Part shown: piece after piece, positions 1 to 11,800 of the stretch
Layout of the letters: every line of letters begins with the position of its first letter
How positions within the stretch are numbered: the first letter of the stretch is position 1
Assembly: GCA_019096065.1 (NCBI GenBank)
Contig: JAGUCH010000006.1
Location: forward strand, 4,546,001 to 4,610,000
Source of the DNA: Paracyclopina nana
Taxonomy: Eukaryota > Arthropoda > Copepoda > Cyclopoida > Cyclopettidae
DNA length: 64,000 nt
Reading direction: 5' to 3'
Position numbers and translations under genes: made by a program
Notes under the pieces: generated by a model
What the model was told of the DNA's origin: nothing
Database searches by the model: none
Seen by the model: only the letters and a program-made list of their open reading frames with translations

Positions 1-3000
1 CAATCAGGTCAACACAATAAAAATGCTCATAAAGTCTATGGTATAAAATATTGTTTCAGAGCTGTCAGGGTATCACGAGTTTGTGGGTTTTGTTCCATTG
101 CGCGCCCAGGAGAAAAACCAACGAGTAATTTCTTTGAACACGAACAGGTGACAACAACAAATGACAGCTTTCTGACGAGTTTTGACATTCAACTCACAAA
201 ATTTCTTGATTTCTTATTGCTTCTGTTCTTCTTGAAAGAGAGCAGTAAAAGTGTGGCAGACGACAGTTTGTTTACCCAACTCTACAAACACGAGATGTGT
301 GAATTTCTTTGTCTGCTACGAGTTTTTTATTGATTTCCAGCACTTTTACTAGTATATTGAGAGGGTCCAAGCCCAAAATTGATCGAGGCATGTAAGCTTT
401 TATGTAATATCTAATCTTTGACAACTCTTCTAAGAGCCCAAATCAAAGACTAATGACTGTGTCTCCCAAAAGTTTTCTCGGACAATGTAAAAACAGACCC
501 AAATTTTAATGGTGATGATGATGCAGCAGCCACCACTCAACTACTGGTACCATTAGATTCAAATCTGGCCTTGGAAATCCTGATAACAATAATGGTGAAT
601 TCTTTTATGAGCGGCATAAATTCATAGAGGAAAATTGAAAAATCCCAACTCGTGGCATCACAATCAGCATTTTGCCTCCTCTTCCAAAAAATAATGGCCA
701 CTTTTTGGCCAATCTGTTACCCTGCTGCAACGTGTATGTATTTACCTCGGAAAAACTGCTACTGGAATTTTTTGTGGAATAAAAAACTTCCGTGACCCAG
801 CCAGAAAAAAGCTAACTGTCTTGTCTAGATTTTTCTCAGTTGGGGGAAACTTGAAAATTGCATGATCATGATGATGGATAACATACTGTAGTACTTCATA
901 AAGAATGAAGGGTTAATTTAAACCATGTCATCCTATTTTGCGGAAATGTCCATCAGAAAAATGATGACCAAACTGCGACCGTCGTTGGTAACCTTTCTGG
1001 ATTGCTAAGTCAAGAAACATTTGTACGAGACTTGTGGGCTAAAAGGTTTGCTGTCATCAAGACGTTGTCTTCAAAATGTGATTTGACACATCAAGGTCGA
1101 AACTTTAAAGGGCCAGAAGGCAAGACCAACACACAGTGGGAGACTGTGTATCTAATTAACAGTCTTTTCAACAGCTAATTTTCAGGCTGAATAAAGTTTT
1201 CAAACTGCCATACTTGCTAGCTCAGAAATTGTAACAAGGGAAAGCTATTCAGAGAGGAGCTAATTGATGATTAATTAATCTTTGTTTCCAAGAGATCTTC
1301 TTTATATGGACTATGAGAATGCAGGTGGTGAAGTTTTATTTGCAAGGCTCTAATTTGCACACGAGTTGTTTCTCAGTTCGTTGGAGGAATTCATCAAGCG
1401 TTCGTAGGTGTTACGATCGCGTGACTCCACATCTTTGGCGAAATAAAACATTTTTTAGCCATGCTCTAATTACTACTCCTAGCTGGCTATAAAGTATTTG
1501 TGCCAGTGGCAAGCACATTTTTTTCCTTTTATTAAAAATCATATCTGCTTAATTGATCGCCCACCGTGAAATGCAAAAGGTAGGTTTTTCTTTGAAGTTC
1601 AGAGAACAAACATATGGTTAGTGTTTTTTTGCACCAAAATCACTTATGGTGGTCTGAGTTCATTTACAAAGCATATTTATCATGCTTGCAGTAATAATTG
1701 AGCAAAAACGTCTTTAGCCAAATTCATTGTCGGCTAGCATTTCCATAAGGTGTAAAAAATCGCGCCACTGACCTTCTCACTTTTAAGCCCAGAGGGAAAT
1801 TCACCCGAAAAGGATTAATGATTTATGCATTGCCAAGTCTGAGCATTTGTAATGTTGCACTCCTGAACCGCCTGTAAAAAGTACCTGCCTAAAATTATGA
1901 AATCTTTTTAAAAATACCAATTGATATCGAGCTTTAACCGGAAGAGCTTTATAAGTTTTATCATCAAAGGCCTCCAAATGTTAGGTAGTATGGTGGCTAA
2001 TAAGTTATGGCACAAAATGAAGGAGCAAGTTGGCTGTCCAGTATCCTTGACCATCAGGGGATTAAGATAGTAGAAGCGAGGACTTCACTAAAAGATAATT
2101 GGCACAAGGCTCTTTATTTGAGCTGGTTGGCTGGGTTTTATTGGCACAAAGAATCTAAGCTACTAATGAGTTCTGAAGCAAATTCTGGCCATATAGACCT
2201 ATATAGGTAATGATTATAAATAATGAACCTCAGATCGGATCTCTAAGCAAGAGCCCTCAACCACAGTTCAGTCCACGCCTTTTGTGAGGGAAAAAATCTT
2301 TATTAATAAAAGTCATCAACATAAATGGGCTGGAAAGTCGATTAAAAACCGTAGTGGAAGACGATGTAAATTATTGAGCCTAAGTAATTCACTTTCTAAT
2401 TAAGAATGGTAATTGGCAGTTTTTAGCCCTCTTCTGCATCATTAAGGAGTGTCTCAAGACGCCTGGCCTATGAAGCCATAAAATAGGCCCAATTTGTGGA
2501 CTGCCATGTTTGCAGTCGTTAATTTTAAATTCCAAGATTTACGGCTAACTCAATCTAATATTAAGATACTCGGTTTTATCTGGGAATCCTTTCAGTTTTG
2601 CGATAATAATTTAGGCCCTGAATTGAGCGTTCAATCTGCATTCGCTCAAAATGGGCCGATTTGTCATCAGCTTTCAGGATGAGAAATGCTCCACACTCTC
2701 AACGATATCCATTTTTGCCTTGGTAGGCCATCAATTTTTTCTCTGAATGCAAGCTCTAACAAGCCTCATAGGCTGATGATGATGATGCTAATGAATCCCA
2801 ATATATCACCAGAGCACTAGGCTCCACAAGGAACTAGAGCTCAACATCAAGGTCGAAATAGCCATGAAGCTTTTATAAATTTTCTCATACCGAACCCTTT
2901 TTCGTGACTCCATCTAAGGTGGACCTCACACCTACGGAGTGCGTTTTTCTGCTAAAATTGCCAACCTTCCAAATATTAAAACCAAAGGACCCCTAGGTGT

Positions 3001-6000
3001 GCATATAATATGAGCATGATTAGTTCTCGTAATACAGGGTGTTTGGCCAAATATGGCATGTTTTTGATGCACAAACTTCAGACACACTTTGTAGTATCAA
3101 ACCCTTTTTGCAGTACCTATCTGTCCTTGGGTGGCTTTAATATTTCCTATGAAAAAAAAGTTATGGCCATAGCAAAATTGTATATGCACTCCTAACTACT
3201 TCTCTTGTGATTACCCATGAAGAATAATTTTGCTGGATGAAATGACATGAAATTATCTTGGCCAAAATTACTGACCATGGGGGTGGTCAAGAGGGGAAAA
3301 AAACTCTAAAGGGTCAAACCAAGCCTGCCTTGTGGATCACAATGATTGATGGACAAACCATTTCATTAGGACACGTTGGTCTAACTGTTTCAGCAGCTCG
3401 AATTTTGCACATTTGACCTGGATGAGCTGTGAAAGGCAAGATGATACAGTTTTAGGCCCTTTTGGCAGCCTTTATGTGGCTTCAAGATAGCAGCATATTT
3501 CAGAATGAAGATAAGCAGTTTGACGTGACGTTTGGCACAGCTGCTGCATCAATTCCATTTTGAATTGGTAATTCCTTGCTAGCGAGGAGTCCATAGGTGA
3601 AGCGCATTCCTGCTTATGACATTTTGCACTACACCCTCCGATATTTCCGCAGGGACAGGGTTAAGGTCAGCATTTCCGATTTGGCAAGCTGATGTAAAAA
3701 CGCGCGTTTTTTGGACCCCCACCTGAGCTTTTTCTATCTTGGCTCCTTCTTTTGATGATGATGCTGATGCACACCTCATCTTCTCTCCCCTTTGATCCAT
3801 TCAAATTTGCAGTGTCCTTCTTCTATGAAAAAGTGACGAATGACCCCATTAGTGGCTAAAAGGATTCAATCAACGCCCTTTACTGTGACCTTGAATCATG
3901 TTTTGGTCCCTTCAATGCTTCAAGTAATTGGCTTTTGGCGAGCCCAACTTTTCAATTAGATGCATTATTCCTATCGATCAGATTAACAAGGCCAGCAGTG
4001 GATATATGCAGTGGTTCAATTGTTTCAGTAACAGCCCGTAACTAAGTAGTATAGGCAAAAAATGGCTCAACTATTCTAACAAGGCGTTAAATAGCAGTCA
4101 GCACATCCAGGATGTGCGTATGGTAAAAGAGCCATTAGACAGTACTCCTTCTTGTTAATTCTCGCGAGATTATGCAAAGAGTATGATAAATAGGGTCATT
4201 CCAACATTACACCTCAAGTTCACAGGGCAGTTGTTTATGATTCACGTGGTTGCATTGGCTGGTTGTTACTTTCGTCGGTTTGAAATGCGTGAAAGGTTTA
4301 CGCATAATTGACGCAGAAAAGAGTCGACTTGTTAGTCATCTTCTTCCTTATTCACTCGTGCGTTCAAAAACAGTTTTTATTCGCCAACTCAACTGAGAGA
4401 CAAGATCTGGCCCAGAACTTGGACAAATGACCTCCATGCACTCAAGATCTGACCTTCCAAACAGACCTCAACTTTTCTGTAGCTACTCCATCTTCCTGCG
4501 ACAATCAATGGATATGTCGCGTGATTTCCTTACACGCTAATGTGACTTTTGATACCAAACAATTATGGGACACATTGAGCCTCGTGTGACCATGAACATC
4601 ATTTGTTGGGCACTGGAGTAACACGGCTTCATTTCCTTGAGCCAACCACAAGTTAGGCACATAACAAAATTACGTGTGTAGTCCATCACGCAATTCGCAC
4701 CTTATTTTTGGCTCTGTTCTTGTTTTTTTGATAAGATGGCGTTTCATATCGTGACTTTTTCAAGGAGGATCGAATCGCATCATTGTGTGTGAGTGTTGTC
4801 TACTGCCGGGATTTTATGGGGAAATCATGAAAAGTTGATTTGCTGAATATGCAAACAAGCCAAGGATAATTCTGGCTGATTTTCGTATGCTCAATGCACA
4901 TAGATGCATCTTATCCTCTATGCATCACTTGGTCCTTCTTCGAACGAAAGCTTCAAAAAAGTTTAATCTTGACCAGAATTCACATAAATCTCAGCCCCAC
5001 TCTGCTTCCAGTAAAATCTATTTCTACATACTTTATGGGCACTAACCGATAGTTTTTTCTAATAAATATCCCCAGTTCCACCGCCCATCTTTCTCCCAAC
5101 CAGCAACACCAGATGGCAAGAAATGGTGGGTGCTGATCTGGCACAGTTTCATCGAGACACACGATGTGTGTGCGCAAGCTGTTTTAAAAAGATCTTGAAA
5201 TGTCATTTCGGATCATCTTCCGCTGCGTTTCTCTCCTTCTCTCGAAAACTTTGAAATGACATTCGGAACTCAAGAATGAGGCGACAAAATCTGACCTTAT
5301 TTCACACGTCAATGCATCTGGAAAATATGCAGAAATTCGACCTATATTCCTTGCCAAACCAAGGTTACAGCAATTGCTCCAATTTGTTACATTACAGCGC
5401 ACATATCCAAAAAGAAAGAAGTGGAAGATGGAAAAGTGCAAAAAAATCCGACAACGAAAAAGAATAAACAGGCAAAAAAGATCTTTCGATAAAGCAGAGC
5501 AGCATTACGTGCTTCTTCTCTGTTCAGTCTTAAGAAGTAGTGGCAAAAAACAAGCAAGATTTTGACGAAATGAACATAGAAACTCTCACAAGGGACCGAG
5601 CTGTAAAAACTACTGATGAAAGACGAGTTCATACAGCATAAGTGCTAACTTGACCCAGCCAAAATTAGGGTCAATGTGATGAAGCATGGCTCTTATTTTA
5701 AAAGCTGGATCCAATTCATGGACGAACTGAAATGAGAATAGCATGGCAACTTCAAACTTGGATTTGAAACCAATATCAAAAGAGCCATCGTCTTTGTAGA
5801 ATTGCTTCGAAAAAAATTGGTTGGTGGAGGAGTCTAGAAAAACAGTTGGTTGGTGTTGACTACAAATGACCTTTTTTCCATTCCTTTCTTTTTCTCATTT
5901 TGGCAAGCTGGTTTCTTGCTTGTATTTGCTCTCCTGTAGCATCAAAGCTGCTTTCAAATGCACATTGGTTTGTATTGACTTTTTTCCGCCAACACTAGCG

Positions 6001-8450
6001 CCAACGAAAGGTTAATAGTACATATCCCAAATGGCAATTTATAGAGAAGGAAAAGGGGTACAGTGAGTCCAAGAGATTGATCTTGTGAGATGACAAGGCC
6101 CTTTAGGATTGACCTAGGACGATTTGTCCTTAGTAAGCGAGGAATTGGAACAAGAGATGGATGTCCATTGTCTTTTGTGGCGAAACCCACACTTTTTTGG
6201 GCTCCATTCCTCGCAAATCCCCTTTTTGTGTCACTAGAAAAAGGTGAGAAAGGCGCGTCTAGAACTTCCTTTCGCCCATGACAAATTAGCAACCACTTAA
6301 TCTTCATTTTGGGCAAAAAATAGCAGTATGACAGGAGAAAACAAGCGATCAATATCATCAGAACGTAGGATATTGTATGAAGGTTTAAATACGGTGTGCA
6401 AAGACCATCATTTACCAACTCTTATGGGCTCATATTAAGCCGTCTTTAAAATTCAGCCGGTGTTCTCTCGCAAGGTACCTGGAAACAACAGGCATGCAAA
6501 TTGCATTTTTGCTTTTGCTAAAAAGGTTTTTTTTCTAAATAAGAGCCGCAAACGAGGCCAGATTCTTTCAGACATCGTAAAATTCAACTCAATTTGGAGC
6601 GTTAATGCTATGCTGTTCAGTAAGTTAGGGTGGTGCCAAAATCCCATTTGGAAACTGGTCTATAGTGGTATCAATTTAGAAACTATCCATGGACTGATTT
6701 GCAAAAGGGGGTCGAACATCCAAAGAACCGAAGAAAATCTTATCTTTACGTAGAATCAAATTAATTTTTTTCAGTTTCTGTTTTGTTCACTCCGCACCCC
6801 ACTACTAGTGAATGTTAGGGAAGCAATGGCAGCTATGCATACTGCCCCATTTTTCAACTGCACTTGTAAATATAGTGGCTCGTTTGGTGATGTTGAAAAA
6901 CTGCCACTTCATGGCCATCTTGATGGGAGACACTTTATTCAATTTCATGCCATGGCAAATAATCAGAAATAGTCTTTGCTACAGCCATTTTCTGTCTGGT
7001 ATTGATTAACCATTACTTATCCTGTAAGAGGAAAGCGATCTTAATGTTACACTGGGAATTCAGTCCTTGCAAAAAGTGCAAGATAATAATGTGGCATTTA
7101 TGCAAGGCTGACATCTTGCAACATGAATAGTGATGCCAGCATGTTTTAAATGAAGTTTTTAATTAAAAGAGCAAGCCAGTGTGTCCAAGCATTATTTCCT
7201 TGGCAGGGAAACACTGATCCCACCCTCTTCATTGAGATGTCTCATTTCTGTACTAAATGTATTGTGACCAGAAAACTGATCATCAGCTGTATTATAGCGA
7301 TGCAAGGGTGTGACTCATCATCACTCATAGCAAACTGATGAAGGCGACGAGACAAGAAAACTGATGAGTCTAGAATCATCATCAGTTTTGTATGGGGTTA
7401 AAGGTGTCAGCCATCTTCAAGAAAGAATTGGGGACATAAGTTTCCACATCATTTACTAAGGACATGATCACAAAAATAGGATCTACCTGATGTTTTTGCC
7501 TCACCATAATCCCTTTGACCTACATAGAAGAAGAAACAGAAGGGAATCATACAGTGAGCAGAAGTGTCTTTTTTCACTAATAAATGCTGCTGCATTATTT
7601 CAGAGAATTAGAGAAGCCAATCATTCGGAAATGGCTGTCTTTTAATGGAAGAAGAAACGAGGCATGTGTTCAGGTCAGTGAACGATACAGGAGATATCTT
7701 CCTACAGCCCATTGCAAGGTATATCAGATCATTGGTTCTCATTACAAGAAGTTGCTTGCTAAGAGGGAACATAACCATTCGGCCGAATGTATCCAGCTGG
7801 CATTTACCGCCATAAAAGTGTCATTTTTCCTATAATTTGGCACAATTTCACCAAGAATGGGGGATCAATTTCTCAACAAGAGATTAGAAAGTGTGAATTG
7901 TTGTTTTGGCTAGAAATTCCTCCTTAAGATTGTGCATTGGACCAAATGATTGAAAAATCTTCTTGAACGTTTAATCCCTCTGTTTAAAGAAGTACGACCG
8001 AACGGCGAAGGCTCTTTGTTGGATCTGGGGGGAAATATGCTGTTGCCTCAATGTAGCTGCCAAGCAACTTTAATCCCCTTGAAGAAAGGAAAAAGCAATG
8101 GTTTGCAAGTTTTGAAGGCCTCCACGCATGATGACGACGAGGTTGTAATAAGGTGAGAAATGCAGCGTTCAAGCTCAATATTTGATATTTATGTAGTCAA
8201 GTTGTTAGCCAAGATGAAGGAGAAGAAGAGTTGTTCCTTACTTATAAGACGAAACTACATGCCCACCTTAAAATCAGCCAAGTGCTAGCTGATACAGAAG
8301 AAGTGAGCATAACCAAGGCCAAAAGAGTCTTGCCATAAATCATGGCAAAATAAATCCAAATGAGTTGCCAAACATAGCGGTCAGAGCGTAATCGGTGTCG
8401 TTGCGAATTTGACCGATTCGGCTCCTGAGAGCGATTCAAAGTTGTCGCCA
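1..8450. other. Intergenic, no supported gene
   Basis: AT-rich sequence with only short ORFs on both strands. The longest, 154 codons on the minus strand near 6.0-6.4 kb, is within chance expectation and matches nothing I recognise. I see no tRNA, no transposase or reverse-transcriptase reading frame and no long repeat. Distal regulatory DNA for gene A may lie here but I cannot point to it. Confidence 0.5.
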
Positions 8451-8493
8451 AATAGATAAAGTGGCTTGCTCTTCTCTGGAGAGTTGGCCATAG

Positions 8494-8511
8494 TAGCAGC
8501 AGCAGCAGCAG
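8494..8511 (+). repeat. Short AGC trinucleotide run
   Basis: About six AGC units just upstream of the CpG-rich promoter block of gene A. It is not inside a supported coding exon. Confidence 0.7.
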
Positions 8512-8519
8512 ACGCTACC

Positions 8520-8665
8520 ACCACCAAGTAAATGGAGGAGCTCGCTTCTGTGAGCGGAGCGAAGCGCGCGAGTCTGCTACGCTAGCTACGTAGCGACTAG
8601 CGAGGGGTGAACGAGCGACGCCGCATCGTTTCAGTCGCCGATCCGAGCTCAGTTCACACAGACGC
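8520..8665 (+). promoter_or_regulatory. CpG-rich core promoter of gene A with initiator and DPE
   Basis: CpG density rises sharply between about 8520 and 8665 against an AT-rich background. An arthropod-type initiator TCAGTC lies at 8631-8636. Taking its A (8633) as +1, positions +28 to +32 (8660-8664) read AGACG, which fits the downstream promoter element consensus RGWYV at the required spacing. A second TCAGTT is at 8649-8654. The 10-bp palindrome GCTACGTAGC sits at 8585-8594. The gene A start codon follows about 170 bases downstream, and no TATA box is evident. Confidence 0.6.
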
Positions 8666-8689
8666 GAATTCTATTGAGTGAATTTTCCA

Positions 8690-8757
8690 ATGTTGCCATC
8701 AGCTTCTTCCAACTTTGTAGCTGCTGCAACGAGAAACTCGAGTTTTGGCAACTGATG
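8690..8757 (+). other. Upstream ORF in the gene A leader
   Basis: An ATG at 8690 opens a 21-codon frame ending in TGA at 8755-8757, in a different frame from the receptor start at 8806. If transcription starts near 8633 this uORF would be in the mRNA and could dampen translation. An in-frame ATG at 8755 would add 17 residues before the signal peptide. Its context (C at -3) is weaker than that of the ATG at 8806 (A at -3, G at +4). Confidence 0.4.
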
Positions 8758-8805
8758 AAGCCAAGTGATCATCAGCTCATTTCAAAGGTTTTTTCACATA
8801 GAAAA

Positions 8806-11800
8806 ATGGGCGGCTTTGGGAGTACGAAGTCATTTCTCCTCACGCTACTTTTCGTCACAATCTTCGCTCCTTGCCAAGGTAAGCACGACGATGACACGAC
8901 CAGGGTTTTAGCATACAATGGGCTGCATCTTCAAAGATTTATGAAAGCCCAGGCAGGGTTGAGATATCGTTAGATATGATGTGTGTCTAGGATTAAGTGG
9001 TGCCATATATCTTGAGAGGCGATCTCAGACAACGATAGTCGCATTTACTAGTGAAAGTTTTTTATGGCCACAAAAAGAAGGGTCAAGACCTGCTGAAAAA
9101 TGTCTCCTTGTCATCATGGAGGCAAAACAAGCCCCGGATATCTCTTTGCTTTGTGTGGTGACCACTGCTGTCAGATACCCTTTTTCTCAGCCTTCTGAGA
9201 AATGTGCTCTGGCATCTTGACACCAGATCACAAGCCCAACATTGTTAACTTAATTAATTGAGCTGACTTTCTTTCATTCTTCCTCCCCTGTGCTCCCGGA
9301 ATTCTAGAATTCATGGGAAAAGGAGTGGATTTCTTCTGGAAGAATTTTTCTAGGGTCAGTTACAATTTTCAAAGGAGTTCAAAAGTCAGACAGACATCAT
9401 GCTTTGAGTGAAAAATGATGCTTTCAGCTCAGAGATCGGGTAGAGTGTTAAAAAAACCTGATGACATGTGTTTTAAGCAATAGTGAGGCTGCAGTTAGTT
9501 TTTCATCCAATATCAACAGAGACTTGTATATGTGGGGTGGGAGGGAGAGTGAAGAAGAAATGAGTTCTAGTTTCAAAATAAACAAAAGCTTTCAGATCAT
9601 CTGTTTTCTTAGGGCTGGGTCATTCAATTACCACTGTAGCTCTGTTCTGCTGCTACAATTCCCTCCTGACAAATCTCTGCTTAATGAAAGGATTACTGGG
9701 ATGGATCCATCTGTTATTGCAGAAAATGGATCACTGCCTAGTCACATATGGACATTTTCCACCCTCAAGATAGCTCGCAGACTTTCGCGTGCAACTGTCA
9801 AGTCCACTCTGTTTCTTTTTTTCTCCGACTCTTTTGAGCTCGAAAAAACTTGCTGAAATCTTTGCTTCTGCTGCTAGGCCAAAAATTCTGTGGCTTTTCG
9901 GTATCTATCTCCAATCTGTTATCTTGGGAATGCAAGCAGAAAAGGAAGCTTGACAATTGCAAGTACTTAGGAATATATGTCTCTTCTGCATGCAGCTTGA
10001 AACAGATGCTCAACTTTCTGACAGACTTAGAATTCATTCAAGCATTTTATGGGGGTCTCATGGAAAAAAGCTGACATTCTTAAGCCTCACAAAGTATTAC
10101 TAGTAAAACCAGGCAATAACCTTTTTCACACTACCGCAGCCTTATATTAACATCATAAAAGCCAATTTTCTCCTGCAAAGAAGAGAACTCTTCCCATTGA
10201 ACTCCCGGAGATTTAGGTATTGTAAAAATGCAATCAAATCAACGCCCCACTGGCTTATAATAAAAATTAATATTTGCTTCCTGAAAAATTCCATGGCTAG
10301 CGAAAAATCAACACAGCAATTACCAATACATATCTGTGGTCAAAGGATTTTTGGGGAAAATATTTGAGCTTCGGCCAAAACTGATTATTAGGCAAAAATC
10401 TAGCTGGCCCAAAATTGCTAGTTTTCATGTGATCTGCAGAAAAACAAAACAACAACAAAGTGATTTAGCACCATGATGAACTACACGAGTTTTGGAGGAT
10501 TTTTTCTCCCCACAAAGCCTGGCCCTGCATCTGCTACTCTTTTTGAACAATTGGAGCTACAAAACCTCACAGCGTGAATTTTAGCTAATACTAATCGCAG
10601 CTTTTAGAGAGCTGCTTCTGACCAAGAATGGTGGTACTTCAACGACGAAAAATCCTCATAAATCAGATTTCTCTAACTAGCCGAGAGCTCTAAATATAGG
10701 CTTGATTATAATCTTGCATACTAAGGCATACACTGCTCACGAAAAAGGGGCATGATTTGCATAGTGCGGTACCCGACCTTTTTCACCTAATAATCCACCG
10801 ATAAAAAATTCCATCAACTTTCTTGCTCCGTTATCAAATCCTGAATAATAGGAGATTAGAAACTTGACCTCTACTTAGGGAAAATCGCCGAAATATTTCA
10901 TTAGCATTTAGCTCTCTGCGAAACGTATCCGACATGAGGTAGGAATGTTGCCAATTTGTATTGACAAACTCAAACTGCAGCGATAATTGAAGCACCAAAG
11001 AATTTTGATGTCGTTTCCAGAATCTCTTTTATGGGCACACTATTTAGGGTCGCCTGTCGGCTTTGTCAAAGAAATCACACAAAAGCAAACTATTGCATTT
11101 TAACAAGCTGTAGCAGCACTCGAATGTTTATCTATATCTGGCCATTTCTATGGCAAATTCAACTACTAATGATCATCGATTGTCAACACCCTCCCGCTGG
11201 AAATTCCAGCAGAATCAATACATAGAATTGGTCTGGAAATAATTTTTTTTTGCGGGTGACACATGTGAAAATTCCTTACTCTACAGGGGTCTTTACACCG
11301 CGCTTTTTTAAAATGACATTTCGGTGGTGAAAGACAGCATTTTTGGGGGCAAACTGTTTCTTCTACGCTCTGAGCGGAGGGAAATGCAAATATGGCCTCA
11401 AAGTTGAGAGATTGAATATGTAATAACGGCATGAATTAGCATGATAATCAGATATCTTTTTTAATTATCATGAAAATCTCATTTTACCTCACACAAGCTG
11501 GCTAGCTAGCTCTGAGCACACACATGCGCTCATCCATAATATTTCAGAACAGCTGTAGAGATATTCACAAAAATGCCGCCGCGCAGAAAGAGCGAGGAGC
11601 TACTTAAGCATATATTTCCTGGGGCACAAGGGTGGATTTTCTCAGCGTCTTTCTTACCTTTTTATGGCACACTGACCGTCGTAACTTTTTGCCAGGCTTT
11701 TAACGGAAAAAAACTAGTGCGATCGCCTCAGGCAGAATTTTACCTTATTTTTAAAAGGCAATAAAATGGGGACGTCAACATGGTTGATTTTCGGCTATCT

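Noticed and set aside
5954..6418. 154-codon minus-strand ORF with hydrophobic segments
   Set aside because: Length within chance expectation; hydrophobic runs come from AT-rich codons; no splice partners or recognised family.
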